Assembly: GCA_029238935.1 (NCBI GenBank) | Contig: JAQZBN010000041.1 | Location: 1-37,306 of the forward strand | DNA from: Herbinix sp. | GTDB lineage: Bacteria; Bacillota; Clostridia; Lachnospirales; Lachnospiraceae | DNA: 37,306 nt | Reading direction: 5' to 3' | Shown: piece after piece, positions 6,980 through 14,539 of the stretch | How the letters are laid out: each line of letters starts with the position of its first letter | Position numbering within the stretch: position 1 is the stretch's first letter | The notes under the pieces: model-generated | Database searches by the model: none | What the model was told of the DNA's origin: nothing | Seen by the model: the letters and a program-made list of their open reading frames with translations, nothing else | Made by a program: the position numbers and the translations under genes

Positions 6980-6992
6980 AGAAAGGAGAACA

Positions 6993-7313
6993 ATGAATAG
7001 TAAACAAAAAGGTGCTCGCGGAGAACGTGAGCTTGCAAATAAATTAAAAGACTATGGTTATGACACACGCAGAGGTCAACAGTATAACGGATTAGAAGGT
7101 GATGATGTGGTTGGATTACCTGGTATACATATTGAATGTAAAAGGGTTGAAAAATTGAATCTATACAATGCTATGGATCAATCCAAAAGAGATAATAAAG
7201 GCAATAGTAAGCCTGTAGTATTTCACCGAAAAGATCGTTCTGAATGGTTAGTAACAATGACGTTTGATGATTGGATGGAATTATATAGGGAGTGGTCAAA
7301 TGGCAGAACGTAG
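6993..7313 (+). CDS. Hjc-like PD-(D/E)XK nuclease (putative Holliday junction resolvase)
   Basis: A 106-aa protein: KGARGERELANKLKDYGYDTRRGQQ, then DVVGLPGIHIECKRVEKLN. Catalytic features are E12 (GERE), the DVVG aspartate and the ECK signature, as in Hjc/VRR-type resolvases. It would cleave recombination intermediates in phage DNA. AAAGGAGAACA precedes the start. It overlaps the replisome organizer start by 14 bp. Confidence 0.75.
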   Translation: MNSKQKGARGERELANKLKDYGYDTRRGQQYNGLEGDDVVGLPGIHIECKRVEKLNLYNAMDQSKRDNKGNSKPVVFHRKDRSEWLVTMTFDDWMELYREWSNGRT

Positions 7314-8019
7314 AATGTTTGCGAAAACAATAATTGATTCAGACGCTTTTTTAGAAATGCCGCAGTCCTCACAACTTTTATATTTTCACTTATCAATGAG
7401 GGCAGATGATGATGGTTTTATTAATAAGCCTAAGACAATAATGCGAATGGTTGGATGTAAGGATGATGATTTGAGGATCCTTATAAGCAAAAGATTTATT
7501 ATTCCTTTTGATACTGGAATAGTAGTGATAAAACATTGGAAGATTCACAACTACATACAGAACGACCGATACAATGAAACCAAATACAAAGAGGAAAAAG
7601 CACTTCTTTCGCTTGACGAAAATAAGGCATATAAACTCGAAAGTAACGAATGTATACAGAATGTATCCACTATGGATACACAGGTTAGGTTAGGTAAGGA
7701 TAGTATAGATAAGGATAATATAAAGAATAGTAGTCGTTTCACTCCACCAACACTTGAAGAAGTAAAAAAATATTGCAATGAACGCAGTAACAACGTAGAT
7801 GCAGAACGCTTTATTGATTTTTATTCTTCTAAAGGATGGATGGTAGGGAAAAATAAAATGAAAGACTGGAAAGCATGTGTTAGAACTTGGGAAAGAGATA
7901 AAAAAGATAAATCACAAACCAATCCAATTAATCAAAAAATTCATAACTTCCCGGAGCGAGAATATACCGGTTCCGACTACGAAACAATGGAACAAAAATT
8001 ATTAAACAGGGGGCGATAA
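7300..8019 (+). CDS. Phage replisome organizer (DnaD-like)
   Basis: A 239-aa protein: AERRMFAKTIIDSDAFLEMPQSSQLLYFHLSMRADDDGFINKPKTIMRM, the N-terminal winged-helix of phage replisome organizers (about 1-110). The C-terminal module FTPPTLEEVKKYCNERS...FYSSKGWMVGKNKMKDWKACVRTW is the usual tail of these proteins. It should bind the phage origin and recruit host helicase loader/helicase. I take ATG 7300 (GGGAG upstream) rather than an upstream ATG inside the preceding gene. Confidence 0.8.
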   Translation: MAERRMFAKTIIDSDAFLEMPQSSQLLYFHLSMRADDDGFINKPKTIMRMVGCKDDDLRILISKRFIIPFDTGIVVIKHWKIHNYIQNDRYNETKYKEEKALLSLDENKAYKLESNECIQNVSTMDTQVRLGKDSIDKDNIKNSSRFTPPTLEEVKKYCNERSNNVDAERFIDFYSSKGWMVGKNKMKDWKACVRTWERDKKDKSQTNPINQKIHNFPEREYTGSDYETMEQKLLNRGR

Positions 8020-8023
8020 ATCA

Positions 8024-8359
8024 ATGGGAATAACCAATAAACCAAAAATTAAAGTCAATGTAATAAATACCATTACCAATCAAATAGTGGTAGAGGGCGG
8101 TACTATAAACGATGCAGCAGCCTATACAAAAACAAGCTACAAAGGAATACAAAACGCAATTATTAGAGGTGGGCGCGTAAAAGGTAAATTTATGATTATC
8201 AAGACAGGCGAGTTTTTCTACGCACAGGAAGAACCGGTAAAAATTAAATACGATCCACTGCTTGAAGAATGGGACAGAGTTGCAAGCCATCCAAGGCTAT
8301 GGAAATCAATTAATGCAAAACTACTTGGCACTTATGGCAAGAAATTTACAAAGGTATAG
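8024..8359 (+). CDS. Hypothetical protein with NUMOD1-like helix
   Basis: A 111-aa protein. Residues about 15-55 (NTITNQIVVEGGTINDAAAYTKTSYKGIQNAI...GGRVKGKF) resemble NUMOD1-type modular DNA-binding segments of phage proteins. The second half (YDPLLEEWDRVASHP) is unassigned. It sits directly before the methyltransferase gene. Confidence 0.55.
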   Translation: MGITNKPKIKVNVINTITNQIVVEGGTINDAAAYTKTSYKGIQNAIIRGGRVKGKFMIIKTGEFFYAQEEPVKIKYDPLLEEWDRVASHPRLWKSINAKLLGTYGKKFTKV

Positions 8360-8372
8360 AAAGGGTGAGTTA

Positions 8373-10004
8373 ATGCGAGATTTAATTATAGATTGTTTTG
8401 CCGGTGGAGGCGGTGCTTCCGTGGGAATCGAAATGGCATTAGGTAGACCAGTAGACATAGCAATTAATCATGACCCAGATGCCATAGCCATGCATGAGGT
8501 TAACCATCCGGATACGTTACATGTCCAGGAAGATATTTTTAAAGTAGATATCTTAAAATACACAAAAGGTCAACACGTATCTTTAATGTGGGCTAGTCCA
8601 GATTGTACAAGCCATAGCAAGGCAAAAGGCGGCAAGCCAAGAGAAAAAGGATTAAGAATTCTTCCTTGGGCAGTATATAAACATGCCAAGGCGATTTTAC
8701 CGGATGTAATCTTAATGGAGAATGTAGAAGAAATACAGGACTGGGGACCGCTTGATAAAGAGGGATACCCAATCAAGGAACGCAAAGGCGAAGATTACAA
8801 TAAATTTATTAATGCAATGAAAAGCCTGGGGTACGAGTTTGATAGCAGAGAGTTAATAGCTGCTGATTATGGAGCGCCGACTACTAGAAAACGGTGGTAT
8901 GCAATTTTTAGAAGAGACGGAAAGCCTATTGTATGGCCGGAACAAACTCATAATAAATTTGGAGTAAATGGACTTAAGAAGTGGGAACCAATTGCTAATT
9001 ATCTTGATTTTACTAACTTGGGTAAATCAATTTTTGAACGTAAAAAGCCACTGGCAGATAAAACTATGAATCGGATTGCAAGGGGAATGGATAAGTTTGT
9101 ATTTAATAATCCGGAGCCATTTATAATGCAGATTGGTCAGACGGGATTTACACAAGATAGAAATCGTTCGGTACACGACCCACTATCAACCATAGTAACA
9201 AAGAATGAGCACTGCTTAATATCACCTTGCATAGTACCTATTGGATATGGAGAACGTGAAGGACAAGCGCCAAGAGTAAATGATATTGAGTCTCCACTTG
9301 GAACCATTGTAACAAGCGGAAAACATTATCTATGTTCACTAATGATTATTCAATACCATTCAGAAACTACAAAGAAAGAGGTCAGAGGGCAATCAGTAAC
9401 AGAGCCTATTATGACAATCGATACATCACCAAGGTATGCATTGGTAGCGGCGTTCCTTACAAAATTTTATAAAAGCGGTAGCGGTCAATCGCTGCTAGAA
9501 CCAATACATACCATCACGACCAGTGCGGGACATTTTGGACAAGTTTCAATTTTTGCAGTTGACTATAAGCAATTAATAGAAAATGGTGTTGATACTGAAA
9601 CAGCGCAGAAATGTACCTGGGTATCACAATTTATCATGGAATATTACGGTTGCGGCATTGGGCAGACAGTAAACGACCCATTACATACAGTTGTAACTAA
9701 GGATAGATTTGCATTAATTACTGTCATGGGCAACGAATACGCAATATTAGACATCTTCCTTAGGATGCTCGAACCAGAAGAATTAAAACTAGGAAATGGA
9801 TTCCCAAGTGATTACATTATAGATTTTAAAACAAAGGGCGGGAAGCCATATCCAAAAAGTAAACAGGTAGAACGAATAGGAAATAGTGTCGTTCCTATTG
9901 TGTCACAGGTTCTTGTAGAAGCAAATTGCAGTAACTTAAAAGTAGGCGAACGCATACCAAACATGAGCATTGATGATAGTCAACAACAATTAAGATTTGC
10001 ATAG
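8373..10004 (+). CDS. C5 cytosine DNA methyltransferase
   Basis: A 543-aa Dcm-type enzyme that would methylate cytosine at C5 using SAM. Motif I is FAGGGG (9-14), the catalytic loop is SPDCTSHS (75-82, with PDC in place of the usual PC), motif VI is ENV (116-118), motif VIII TRKRW (171-175) and motif X GNS (503-505). Between about 260 and 445 the target-recognition region contains five copies of a [DES]P[LI]xT[IV]xT motif (269, 307, 344, 376, 435). The C-terminus ends QQQLRFA, a clamp-motif-like peptide. I start at ATG 8373 (AAGGGTGAG upstream), since an earlier ATG lies in the preceding gene. No restriction endonuclease is adjacent, so self-protection is likely. Confidence 0.88.
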   Translation: MRDLIIDCFAGGGGASVGIEMALGRPVDIAINHDPDAIAMHEVNHPDTLHVQEDIFKVDILKYTKGQHVSLMWASPDCTSHSKAKGGKPREKGLRILPWAVYKHAKAILPDVILMENVEEIQDWGPLDKEGYPIKERKGEDYNKFINAMKSLGYEFDSRELIAADYGAPTTRKRWYAIFRRDGKPIVWPEQTHNKFGVNGLKKWEPIANYLDFTNLGKSIFERKKPLADKTMNRIARGMDKFVFNNPEPFIMQIGQTGFTQDRNRSVHDPLSTIVTKNEHCLISPCIVPIGYGEREGQAPRVNDIESPLGTIVTSGKHYLCSLMIIQYHSETTKKEVRGQSVTEPIMTIDTSPRYALVAAFLTKFYKSGSGQSLLEPIHTITTSAGHFGQVSIFAVDYKQLIENGVDTETAQKCTWVSQFIMEYYGCGIGQTVNDPLHTVVTKDRFALITVMGNEYAILDIFLRMLEPEELKLGNGFPSDYIIDFKTKGGKPYPKSKQVERIGNSVVPIVSQVLVEANCSNLKVGERIPNMSIDDSQQQLRFA

Positions 10005-10013
10005 GAGTGACTT

Positions 10014-10256
10014 ATGGTATTCAGCAAGGATAAATTTTTAGAAAATGCGCCCTGTGGAATCAAAAGGCAATTGCATGATTGTATTGATATTTTAGACGGG
10101 AGAGAAGTTTTATTTAAAAATGGCGAACAGTTCGGCATTATACCGCAATACTTTTCTAACGGTCAAGAATATTGGCTATATCCAGTTTATAAAAGTTGGT
10201 GCACAGATGAACAATTACCAGGTCAAATGTCAATTATGGATTTTATAGGAGGGTGA
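10014..10256 (+). CDS. Hypothetical protein ending in a clamp-binding-like peptide
   Basis: An 80-aa protein not assigned to a family. The last eleven residues, GQMSIMDFIGG, are nearly identical to a peptide near the end of the next gene product (GQMSINDFIGG). QMSIMDF resembles bacterial sliding-clamp binding peptides (QLSLF/QxxLxF). It lies between the methyltransferase and the PAPS-reductase-like gene, with its stop overlapping the next start. Confidence 0.6.
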   Translation: MVFSKDKFLENAPCGIKRQLHDCIDILDGREVLFKNGEQFGIIPQYFSNGQEYWLYPVYKSWCTDEQLPGQMSIMDFIGG

Positions 10257-11231
10257 TTAAATCGGACTTAGAAAAACAAGCTATCGATATACTTAAAAAT
10301 TTTTCGAGTGATGAACCGTATCAGCTTGGATATAGCGGAGGAAAAGATTCGGATGTAATCCTCCATCTAGCGAGAAAAAGTGGTGTGAAATATATAGCAG
10401 TACATAATCACACGACAGTAGATGCTCCTGAAACGGTCTACTATATAAGAGAAAAGGTAAAGCGTGGAGAGATAATTGTTGAGTATCCAAAAGAAACGAT
10501 GTGGCAACTTATTGTAAGGCACAAGACACCACCCACAAGAAAAATGAGATACTGTTGCGCTGACTTAAAGGAATACAGTGGAATCGGTAAAAAGGTAATT
10601 ACAGGAGTAAGAAAATTTGAAAGCAGAAACAGAAGCGAGAATCAAGGGATTATTACATTTACTAAGCCTACGAAAGAAATTAAAGGTTATGTTGATGGAA
10701 TTAAACAACATAAAAGCATTATAAACGGACAGATATCGATTGATGGCACAGAAGAAAATAGCAATAATGTAAATTTTCACTTAACAAACAAAGGGGGGGG
10801 TGATAGTTCTAAATTACGAAAATTCAGAAGCTCATAGAGCGGTTGAAAATTGCTATCGGACAAGCAAAACACTTATAAATCCAATTTTGAATTGGGATGA
10901 CGAATATTTGTGGTGGTACATTCGACATGAAAAAATAGAAATAAATCCTCTTTATAAAAACGGATTCTCTGGAGGATGCGGAAGAATAGGATGCATAGGG
11001 TGCCCAATGAGTGGAAAAGGAAGAGAAGAAGAATTCGCTAAATATCCAAAATATAAACAATTATATATAAACACATTTGATAGGATGCTTAAATATCGCG
11101 ACCAGTGTGGATGTAAAGATGTTATTGGATGGAAAAACGCGCAAGGAGTGTTTGATTGGTGGATGGAGGATAAAAATATCGAAGGTCAAATGTCAATCAA
11201 CGATTTTATAGGAGGTCAAAATGAACAATAA
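10253..11231 (+). pseudogene. PAPS-reductase/DndC-like PP-loop protein, frame broken at a G8 tract
   Basis: Two frames make one protein. The first (10253-10837) has YSGGKDSDV (PP-loop, residues 27-35), RYCCADLK and GVRKFESRNR. The second (from GTG 10800 to 11231) continues with IVLNYENSEAHRAVENC, KTLINPILNWDDEYLWWYIR and GCIGCPM. The frames join at eight Gs (10793-10800); seven Gs would give KGGVIVLN, the expected family sequence. Family members bind ATP and activate or transfer sulfur, with cysteines for an Fe-S cluster. The C-terminus carries GQMSINDFIGG. Start is GTG 10253, with poorly spaced Shine-Dalgarno. It could be phase-variable, a mutant, a slippage gene or a sequencing error. Confidence 0.75.
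10793..10800 (+). repeat. G8 homopolymer at the frame break
   Basis: Eight consecutive Gs lie where the PAPS-reductase-like frame shifts by +1. A loss of one G restores the full reading frame. It is the longest G run noticed in this AT-rich window. Confidence 0.85.
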
Positions 11232-11376
11232 AACAGGAATTACATACAAGCCGACAGACAATTATATATCACAACCATTGCCTACAAAATACGGTACTGT
11301 GATGTTTGAATTTAAGCCAGTACAGTTAGACCAAAGTTGGGTGGCGGTAAATAATAAACCAAAAGATTTTTTATAG
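11221..11376 (+). CDS. Small hypothetical protein
   Basis: A 51-aa protein (MNNKTGITYKPTDNYISQPL...) starting 4 nt after GGAGGTC and overlapping the end of the PAPS-reductase-like gene. It ends NNKPKDFL. No family recognised. Position ahead of the clamp-like gene and good RBS support it. Confidence 0.5.
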   Translation: MNNKTGITYKPTDNYISQPLPTKYGTVMFEFKPVQLDQSWVAVNNKPKDFL

Positions 11377-11393
11377 CAAATAAAGGAGGATAT

Positions 11394-11849
11394 ATGAAAG
11401 CTGTAGTTGATATGAAAGAATTTAAACGTGTTATTAAAGCATTAAAACCTTTCACAAGAATAGACCAAGAGAAGATGCAATTTATTTATTTGGAAGTTAA
11501 TAGCGAAACACAAGAGATTAGGGTAGAAGCGTTAGACGGGCACAGAATTGCGGTGGAATACATAAGGTGTCAAGCAGATGAAAACTTCATTGCATATATA
11601 AAACCGTTTACCTTCATGAAAACCGATTGTAACAAGGTTGAAATCATAAAAGATAGTAACATTGTGATGATAGATATGCTTAATTATTGTATTCGCGTGA
11701 AACAACCAGAAGGAGAATGGTATCAAACCAAAAAAATGATTGCTAACTACGAATCAAAGGAAGTTACATCAAGAGTAGGTATAAATACAGATTTGCTTAT
11801 CGATGCATTAAAAGAAATTAAAAAAATGCAAGCGGAAGAAGCCAGGTAA
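11394..11849 (+). CDS. DNA polymerase III beta-clamp-like protein (frame-truncated)
   Basis: A 151-aa product resembling sliding clamp domains: MKAVVDMKEFKRVIKALKPFTR, then LEVNSETQEIRVEALDGHRIAVEYI (ALDGHRIA, residues 46-53, matches the clamp ATDGHRLA signature), and INTDLLIDALKEI near the end. The matching C-terminal strand is present in the -1 frame at 11843-11953 (QVILECRN...IIIREE...RVVLPM), ending with the clamp-like LPM motif. Even joined (about 185 aa) it is only half a bacterial beta subunit, so a higher oligomer or a decoy of the host clamp is possible. GGAGGATAT precedes the start. Confidence 0.6.
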   Translation: MKAVVDMKEFKRVIKALKPFTRIDQEKMQFIYLEVNSETQEIRVEALDGHRIAVEYIRCQADENFIAYIKPFTFMKTDCNKVEIIKDSNIVMIDMLNYCIRVKQPEGEWYQTKKMIANYESKEVTSRVGINTDLLIDALKEIKKMQAEEAR

Positions 11850-11953
11850 TACTTGAATGCAGAAACAAAAGAGACCCTATTATTATTCGCGAGGAAAAAG
11901 ACAGAAGAAATATAAGAGTAGTTCTTCCAATGAGTTTTCCAGATGAGGTATAG
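11843..11953 (+). other. Out-of-frame C-terminal segment of the clamp-like protein
   Basis: Frame -1 relative to the clamp gene stays open from before its TAA (11847-11849) to TAG 11951-11953 and encodes QVILECRNKRDPIII..., ending RVVLPMSFPDEV. This fits the last beta strands of clamps. No RBS or start precedes it, so it was presumably read by frameshifting or was separated by an indel. No canonical X-XXY-YYZ heptamer lies immediately upstream; an A7 run is at 11820-11826. Confidence 0.55.
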
Positions 11954-11955
11954 GG

Positions 11956-12084
11956 ATGAGCTGTAGCACATGTAAGTACGAAAAATTAAAAGCCGAAGAG
12001 CACCCATGCAAAGAATGTGATTGGGAGTACATGAATAAATATGAGCCTAAGAAAGAAAATGAAGGAGATGTCAAGGATGAATGA
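11956..12084 (+). CDS. Small treble-cysteine Zn-ribbon protein
   Basis: A 42-aa protein beginning MSCSTCKYEKLKAEEHPCKECDW with two CxxC pairs, a typical mini Zn-ribbon of phage early regions. The preceding spacer is TATAGGG. It overlaps the next gene by 8 bp. Function unknown. Confidence 0.55.
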   Translation: MSCSTCKYEKLKAEEHPCKECDWEYMNKYEPKKENEGDVKDE

Positions 12085-12262
12085 TATTAAAACTGGAGAT
12101 AAGGTTGTAATGAATGATAAATACTGGGTTGCAGATAAAAATAAAGGGGTAGAATTTACCGTCAAGAGCGAGCCATTTGACTTATGTGGAACTGTATGTG
12201 TAATGTTAGAGAATTACCGCGGTGGATATGCATTAGATGGATTAACGAAAGCTGAGGTATAA
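12077..12262 (+). CDS. Small hypothetical protein, SH3-like
   Basis: A 61-aa protein (MNDIKTGDKVVMNDKYWVADKNKG...). The KTGDKVVM and later VMLENYRGGYAL segments suggest a beta-barrel like the 3475 product. I place the start at ATG 12077, nine nt after AAGGAG, rather than at the upstream in-frame ATGs inside the Zn-ribbon gene. Confidence 0.55.
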   Translation: MNDIKTGDKVVMNDKYWVADKNKGVEFTVKSEPFDLCGTVCVMLENYRGGYALDGLTKAEV

Positions 12263-12264
12263 GA

Positions 12265-12558
12265 ATGAGTGATTTAATCAGCAGAGAAGCATTGTTAAAA
12301 AAGATAGAAGGTAAAAACTCTTATTCGGTCAACACAGCAACTACAAATGAGATAATGAAATCATATGCCTATGCAGATTGTATTTGCATTATAGAACACG
12401 AACCAACCGCTTATGATGTGGACAAGGTAGCGGAGCAGTTAGAAGAGGAGCACAAGACAGCATTAATAATGTCAGATAAAAGTGAATTCTTTTTAGGCCA
12501 ACTATCACTGTTAAATAGAGTTATTCCATTATTGAAAGGAGCTGTCAAGGATGAATGA
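12265..12558 (+). CDS. Hypothetical early phage protein
   Basis: A 97-aa protein beginning SDLISREALLKKIEG and containing AYDVDKVAEQLEEE. The phrase DLISREAL/AYDVDKV recurs in small proteins of Clostridia phages but has no assigned function. It overlaps the next gene by 8 bp, and GGAGCTGTCAAGG within its 3' end is the RBS of that gene. Confidence 0.6.
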   Translation: MSDLISREALLKKIEGKNSYSVNTATTNEIMKSYAYADCICIIEHEPTAYDVDKVAEQLEEEHKTALIMSDKSEFFLGQLSLLNRVIPLLKGAVKDE

Positions 12559-12841
12559 GTTAGAAAGAGCAATAAATTTACTTAAACATAGAGCAGAGAT
12601 TATCAGAGATATGATTGCATACAATATGAACTTTGAGCCAAAAAGTGATAATTCAAGCCTTGAAGAACAGAAAAAAGCAATGGATGTCGCAATATCTTCA
12701 CTTGAAAAGCAGATACCAAAGAAACGATATATTAAATTTCCGTGTTCATATTGTCCTACATGTAACGAAAACATAACTGATGAATCACCAAATTATTGTC
12801 CTAATTGTGGTCAATCAATAGATTGGAGTGTGGAAGAATGA
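12551..12841 (+). CDS. Zn-ribbon protein, first of a tandem pair
   Basis: A 96-aa protein with a helical N-terminus (ELERAINLLKHRAEI...ISSLEKQIPKK) and a C-terminal rubredoxin-like ribbon: CPTC, then YCPNCGQSIDWS. The gene that follows has the same plan and several identical phrases (LEKQIPKK, CGQ[SA]IDWSVE), so the two arose by duplication. Function unknown; may bind nucleic acid or protein through the zinc knuckles. Confidence 0.65.
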   Translation: MNELERAINLLKHRAEIIRDMIAYNMNFEPKSDNSSLEEQKKAMDVAISSLEKQIPKKRYIKFPCSYCPTCNENITDESPNYCPNCGQSIDWSVEE

Positions 12842-13101
12842 ATGATATAGAAAAAGCTATAAAAGAATTAGAAATACAAACAAGGGCAACAACATGCACG
12901 GTATCAATAAAGTCCTGCTGCTTAGCAATCCAAGCACTAGAAAAGCAGATACCAAAGAAACCAATAAATGAAAATGATGAATTTAGTATATTTGATTGTC
13001 CTTCATGTGGAAAAACCATTGTTTATTTGGATGATAAAACAGTACATAAACATTGTTTGATATGCGGTCAAGCCATAGATTGGAGCGTGGAATATGAATA
13101 A
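12838..13101 (+). CDS. Zn-ribbon protein, second of a tandem pair
   Basis: An 87-aa paralog of the preceding protein: NDIEKAIKELEIQ, ALEKQIPKKP, FDCPSCGKTIVYLDD and HCLICGQAIDWSVEYE. I use ATG 12838, which overlaps the upstream stop (ATGA). Two extra cysteines (SCC) lie in the middle helix. It overlaps the DUF551 gene by 8 bp. Confidence 0.65.
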   Translation: MNDIEKAIKELEIQTRATTCTVSIKSCCLAIQALEKQIPKKPINENDEFSIFDCPSCGKTIVYLDDKTVHKHCLICGQAIDWSVEYE

Positions 13102-13483
13102 TCAAGAGATTGAAAATTCGATTGCAACGCTAAAAAAGTATCATGATTTATTACTTGAAATATATGCAGATTATTCGGTATACAGCAAGGCAGAAAACTA
13201 CAGCGATAAGTCGTTAGAATTAGCATCAAGAGCGAATTCAGTAAGAAACGCGGTCGGAACTGCTATCGCCCATATGGAACATCAATTAAATGATGGTTGG
13301 ATTCCAGTAAGCGAGAAATTGCCACAAATTAACGAAGATGTGCTAGTTGCTTATGAGAACGGAGATACTGCAATTGATTTTATACAAGAAGATGGTAATT
13401 GGTTTTGGGAAGATATAGAACAATCATTAATAGTCACAGCATGGCAACCACTGCCAGAACCATACAGGGAGGTATCAGAATGA
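13094..13483 (+). CDS. DUF551-domain protein
   Basis: A 129-aa protein: a helical N-terminus of about 65 residues, then the DUF551 module GWIPVSEKLPQINEDVLVAYENG...AWQPLPEPY. DUF551 proteins are common small phage proteins of unknown biochemical role. Overlaps the ASCH gene by 4 bp. Confidence 0.8.
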   Translation: MNNQEIENSIATLKKYHDLLLEIYADYSVYSKAENYSDKSLELASRANSVRNAVGTAIAHMEHQLNDGWIPVSEKLPQINEDVLVAYENGDTAIDFIQEDGNWFWEDIEQSLIVTAWQPLPEPYREVSE

Positions 13484-14196
13484 AACCAATATTATTCTGC
13501 ACCGAAATGGTTAAAGCTATTTTAGACGGTAGAAAGACGGTTACAAGGCGGTTAGTTAAAGAAAAAATCATAAAAGGATTTGATTATAAATGTGATGGTA
13601 CACCATGGTATTACATAAACGAAAAAGAGGAATGCTGGGAAGTTGAAGATGTAGGACCTTATCAAGTCGGAGATATTCTCTATGTAAGAGAAGCATGGCA
13701 AGAAGTATTTGAAACAGAATATATGGATTTTGATGAAGGCCGCGAAATTAAAAATATACATGAAATTATAACTAACTTTGACAAAATTGAAAAGTTTGAA
13801 TGTGGGTTATCAGGAAATTGGGCTCCGACAAATATTCAAAAGAGAATGAAATATTTCGTGTTTAAGGCGGATGATATTAGATATTCAGATGAAAAATATA
13901 GTTTAAGATGGCACCCATCCATACATATGCCGAAAGAAGCAACTAGGATATTCTTGAGAGTGACAGATGTTAGAGTTGAACGGTTACAGGATATGTGTAT
14001 TGCAGATTGCGTTCATGAAGGTGTTTATACTGGGATTTCGTGGATGGTTGATGCAAAACCAAATTTCATAAAATTGTGGGATTCCACCGTAAAGAAATCA
14101 GACCTTGATAAATACGGATGGAACGCAAACCATTATGTTTGGGTAATAGAATTTGAACGAATAAGCAAGGAGGAAGCTTATGCAAATGGAAATTAA
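13480..14196 (+). CDS. ASCH-domain-like phage protein
   Basis: A 238-aa protein with the family opening PILFCTEMVKAILDGRKTVTRRLV, YQVGDILYVREAWQEV (about residues 64-81), HPSIHMPKEATRIFLRVTDVRVERLQD and HYVWVIEFE. The ASCH fold is PUA-like and suggests RNA or modified-nucleic-acid binding. Start ATG 13480 follows GGGAGGTATCAGA. Some annotations of relatives say morphogenetic protein; nothing here supports that. Confidence 0.75.
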   Translation: MKPILFCTEMVKAILDGRKTVTRRLVKEKIIKGFDYKCDGTPWYYINEKEECWEVEDVGPYQVGDILYVREAWQEVFETEYMDFDEGREIKNIHEIITNFDKIEKFECGLSGNWAPTNIQKRMKYFVFKADDIRYSDEKYSLRWHPSIHMPKEATRIFLRVTDVRVERLQDMCIADCVHEGVYTGISWMVDAKPNFIKLWDSTVKKSDLDKYGWNANHYVWVIEFERISKEEAYANGN

Positions 14197-14539
14197 GTTT
14201 AGGGCATGGGACACGAACGTAAAATCAATGTTTTCATGGAAACAAATGTTATTACGCTGGAATAGCTTTTCTATATTGACATGTCCGTATCTCGTACCAA
14301 TGCAATACACCGGATTAAAAGACAAGAACGGCAAAGAAATTTATGATTGCGATATCTGCATGGGAACGCGCGGAGGTTCCAGTTATATATTCACAGTCAA
14401 ATGGGATGAAGAAAATGCTAGATATTTAGGGCACACAACTAATGGATATATATGCTATGTAGGACAAGAGCCGGCAGTAGAGGTTATCGGAAATATCTAT
14501 CAGAATCCGGAGTTATTACAGGGGGTATCGAATGAATAA
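14180..14539 (+). CDS. YopX-family protein
   Basis: A 119-aa protein with the YopX signature: EIKFRAWDTNVKSMF, MQYTGLKDKNGKEIYDCDI (about 47-65) and VIGNIYQNPELL at the end. YopX proteins are widespread in Firmicutes phages; role unknown. It overlaps the ASCH gene, and AAGGAGGAAGCTT precedes the ATG. An ATG two codons later is equally possible. Confidence 0.85.
   Translation: MQMEIKFRAWDTNVKSMFSWKQMLLRWNSFSILTCPYLVPMQYTGLKDKNGKEIYDCDICMGTRGGSSYIFTVKWDEENARYLGHTTNGYICYVGQEPAVEVIGNIYQNPELLQGVSNE

Noticed and set aside
12265..12558. QLSLL inside the 12265 product as a clamp-binding motif
   Set aside because: It is internal in a predicted helix, not at an exposed terminus, so the match is likely chance.
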